Assembly: GCA_015488785.1 (NCBI GenBank)
Contig: WFNC01000098.1
Coordinates: 1-7,289 of the forward strand
Reading direction: 5' to 3'
Length of the DNA stretch: 7,289 bases
Source of the DNA: Flavobacteriales bacterium
GTDB taxonomy: Bacteria > Bacteroidota > Bacteroidia > Flavobacteriales_D > Parvicellaceae
Shown: positions 5,698 through 7,289 of the stretch, piece by piece
How positions within the stretch are numbered: the first letter of the stretch is position 1
How the letters are laid out: each line of letters starts with the position of its first letter
Program-made: the position numbers and the translations under genes
The notes under the pieces: generated by a model
What the model was told of the DNA's origin: nothing
Database searches by the model: none
Seen by the model: the letters and a program-made list of their open reading frames with translations, nothing else

Positions 5698-7278
5698 TTG
5701 AATAAAAGTTATCAGACATATCAACACGCCTATAATAATAGTAAAAATATAAATTTTAAATCTTTTTTTTTATTTTTAATATTAATTGTTCATTTCTCAT
5801 TTTCTCAGAATTTTGGAGCTCAAGAAAAAGTAGATCCAAATGGGTATAATGTTTTCTATTTTGAAAACACAAATATAAAGAGCAGTGAAGGAAATTTAGA
5901 AAATGGAAAACCAAACGGATATTGGAAAACCTATTTCGAAAATGGAGAAATTAAAACCGAAGGAAACAGAACTAATTTTTTATTAGACAGTGTTTGGAAA
6001 TTTTATGGAGCACACAATTGTTTGGAAAAAGAAATAACTTATGCAAATAACATAAGAGAAGGTGAAACCAAAATTTATGATTCTGTTGGTCATTTACAAA
6101 AAACGATTTCATATTCAGAAAATCTAATGAATGGAGAAACAAAAGTATTTTATCCTTCTGGTAAAGTTTTTGAAAAATATACAAACAAAGACAATAAGAG
6201 AAATGGAGATTATCTAAAATTTGATACTACCGGCACAATCATAACAATGGCAAATTATGAAAACGGTTTTTTGAGAAGTGAAGAAATTATAAATCGCTTT
6301 GATAATGCTGGTCAGAAAAATGGACTTTGGAGAGAATTTTATGAAAATGGAAAAGTAAAATGGGAAGGAAAGTATGCGCACGGAAAACTAAATGGGGTAG
6401 TCAAAGAATACAAAGAAGCTGGAGGTCTAAAAGAAATAACAAAGTTTGAAGAAGGAAAAATAGATGAAAAGGCAGAAGAAACAATTTTTATAGAATTGAA
6501 ACAAAAAATAAATCCCGATGGAAGTTTGCTTGTCGGAGGATATAAAAATGGAAAAAAACAAGGAATATTTAGATTATACGATTCCACAGATGTTCTAAAA
6601 AATAGTTTTGAATACAACAAAGGAATATTATCTGCCGAAGGAATATTAGATTCAGCAGGATTGAAACAAGGAAGTTGGAAATATTATTATCCAAACTCAA
6701 AATTAAAAGCCAAAGGAAAATATTTAAACGGAAAGAAAGAAGGCGAATGGATTTTTTACCATGAAAATGGAGTAGTGGAGCAAAAAGGAAATTATAAAGA
6801 TGGACTTTCACAAGGAATGTGGCAATGGTGGTACGATAACAAACAATTACACAGAGAAGAATATTTTAGAAACGGACTTGAAGATGGAGAGGTTGTAGAA
6901 TATGATACCATCGGAAACGTACTGACCAAGGGAGAATTTATTGATGGAATGCGAGAAGGAAAATGGTTTTATCACGTGAACGATCACAAAGAAACAGGAG
7001 AATTTAGAGATGATTTAAAGCACGGAGTTTGGAAATCATTTTATAAAAATGGGCAACTTGCTTTTAAAGGAGAATATATAAATGGTTTACCAATTGAAAA
7101 ACACAAGTATTATCATCCGAATGGAAAATTAAATTGGGTTGGTTCTTACTCTGCTGGTTTTAAAGATGGTGAATGGAAAGAATACAATAATATTGGGACA
7201 TTAATTTATACCGTGGAATACAAAAGAGGTGTAGAAGTTAAAATTGATGGATTTAAGATTAAAGCTATAAAAGAGTAG
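5698..7278 (+). CDS. Exported protein of sixteen MORN-variant (YwqK-like) repeats
   Basis: The frame has a TAA at 5677-5679 and no ATG before the signal peptide, so the start must be non-ATG. TTG at 5698 is the best choice; AAGGA at 5691-5695 lies only 2 nt upstream, so the ribosome site is poor. The product would be 526 residues. The hydrophobic stretch (about 22-35) followed by FSFSQ gives a signal peptide cleaved near residue 37, with a long N-region. Residues 74-514 are sixteen 24-residue units (one of 22) of the type GxWKxYxxNGxLxxxGxYxNGxxx, matching the MORN-variant family also seen in YwqK-type proteins. A short tail ends KAIKE; no T9SS sorting domain or membrane anchor follows, so the protein is probably periplasmic. 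Related cytoplasmic proteins are sometimes annotated as antitoxins, but export and the absence of a toxin gene nearby argue against that here. Molecular function is unknown; a binding or scaffold role is inference. Confidence 0.88.
   Translation: MNKSYQTYQHAYNNSKNINFKSFFLFLILIVHFSFSQNFGAQEKVDPNGYNVFYFENTNIKSSEGNLENGKPNGYWKTYFENGEIKTEGNRTNFLLDSVWKFYGAHNCLEKEITYANNIREGETKIYDSVGHLQKTISYSENLMNGETKVFYPSGKVFEKYTNKDNKRNGDYLKFDTTGTIITMANYENGFLRSEEIINRFDNAGQKNGLWREFYENGKVKWEGKYAHGKLNGVVKEYKEAGGLKEITKFEEGKIDEKAEETIFIELKQKINPDGSLLVGGYKNGKKQGIFRLYDSTDVLKNSFEYNKGILSAEGILDSAGLKQGSWKYYYPNSKLKAKGKYLNGKKEGEWIFYHENGVVEQKGNYKDGLSQGMWQWWYDNKQLHREEYFRNGLEDGEVVEYDTIGNVLTKGEFIDGMREGKWFYHVNDHKETGEFRDDLKHGVWKSFYKNGQLAFKGEYINGLPIEKHKYYHPNGKLNWVGSYSAGFKDGEWKEYNNIGTLIYTVEYKRGVEVKIDGFKIKAIKE
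5917..7239 (+). repeat. Sixteen 24-residue MORN-variant repeats with three short interruptions
   Basis: Units start at residues 74, 98, 122, 146, 170, 209, 233, 289, 325, 349, 373, 397, 421, 443, 467 and 491. All are 24 residues except the unit at 421 (22). Three inserts break the register: 194-208 (15 residues), 257-288 (32) and 313-324 (12). The 32-residue insert includes the second half of a unit (NPDGSLLVGGYKNGKKQ) without the usual leading GxWxxY, so it looks like a decayed or partial repeat. The last eight units run without interruption. Confidence 0.85.
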
Positions 7279-7289
7279 AAATATTATAT

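Noticed and set aside
5972..6811. Three minus-strand open frames of 70-93 codons
   Set aside because: All are antisense to the MORN-repeat gene, whose purine-rich, periodic coding strand readily yields open Phe/Leu/Ser-rich frames on the opposite strand.
5698..7278. Calling the MORN protein a YwqK-type antitoxin
   Set aside because: The resemblance is to the repeat only. The protein has a signal peptide, is much longer than a simple antitoxin, and no toxin gene is present in the window.

Overview
The window is AT-rich DNA that looks like it comes from a Bacteroidota, most likely flavobacterial, chromosome. Three things point there. First, a very large secreted protein combines an ENKGQW-type N-terminal domain, SBBP beta-propeller repeats, a PKD domain and Ig-like repeats, an architecture typical of type IX secretion (T9SS) cargo in that phylum. 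Second, there is a Flavobacteria-style lipoprotein. Third, the non-coding DNA contains perfect TAnnTTTG promoter boxes. Species cannot be fixed from sequence alone.

Layout. Positions 1-4585 (minus strand) hold the first 1528 codons of the giant surface or secreted protein. It is open from its ATG at 4585 to the left edge, so its C-terminus, where a gliding-motility-type (T9SS type B) sorting domain would be expected, is outside the window. Its last 600 or so visible residues alternate two Ig-like modules with a period of 489-492 nt. A 136-nt divergent spacer (4586-4721) separates it from a plus-strand gene for a 175-residue lipoprotein with a possible lipocalin-like fold (4722-5249). A 448-nt gene-free spacer (5250-5697) follows. 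It is rich in inverted repeats, carries three perfect TAnnTTTG boxes, and ends with an 11-bp hairpin just before the last gene. Positions 5698-7278 (plus strand) encode an exported protein made almost entirely of sixteen 24-residue MORN-variant repeats. It appears to start at TTG, because no ATG is available. The last 11 nt hold nothing recognisable.

All three proteins carry export signals, so this is a cell-envelope or secretion neighbourhood. Nothing shows that they work in one pathway: the two plus-strand genes are separated by a long spacer and the giant gene is divergent. I see no RNA genes, CRISPR, insertion sequences, nucleases, toxins or other parts of a defence system. The most noteworthy points are regular repeat architecture, a possible shared 10-bp element in the divergent promoter region, and the unusual start and leader of the MORN gene. 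I see no clear evidence of a new multi-gene system.
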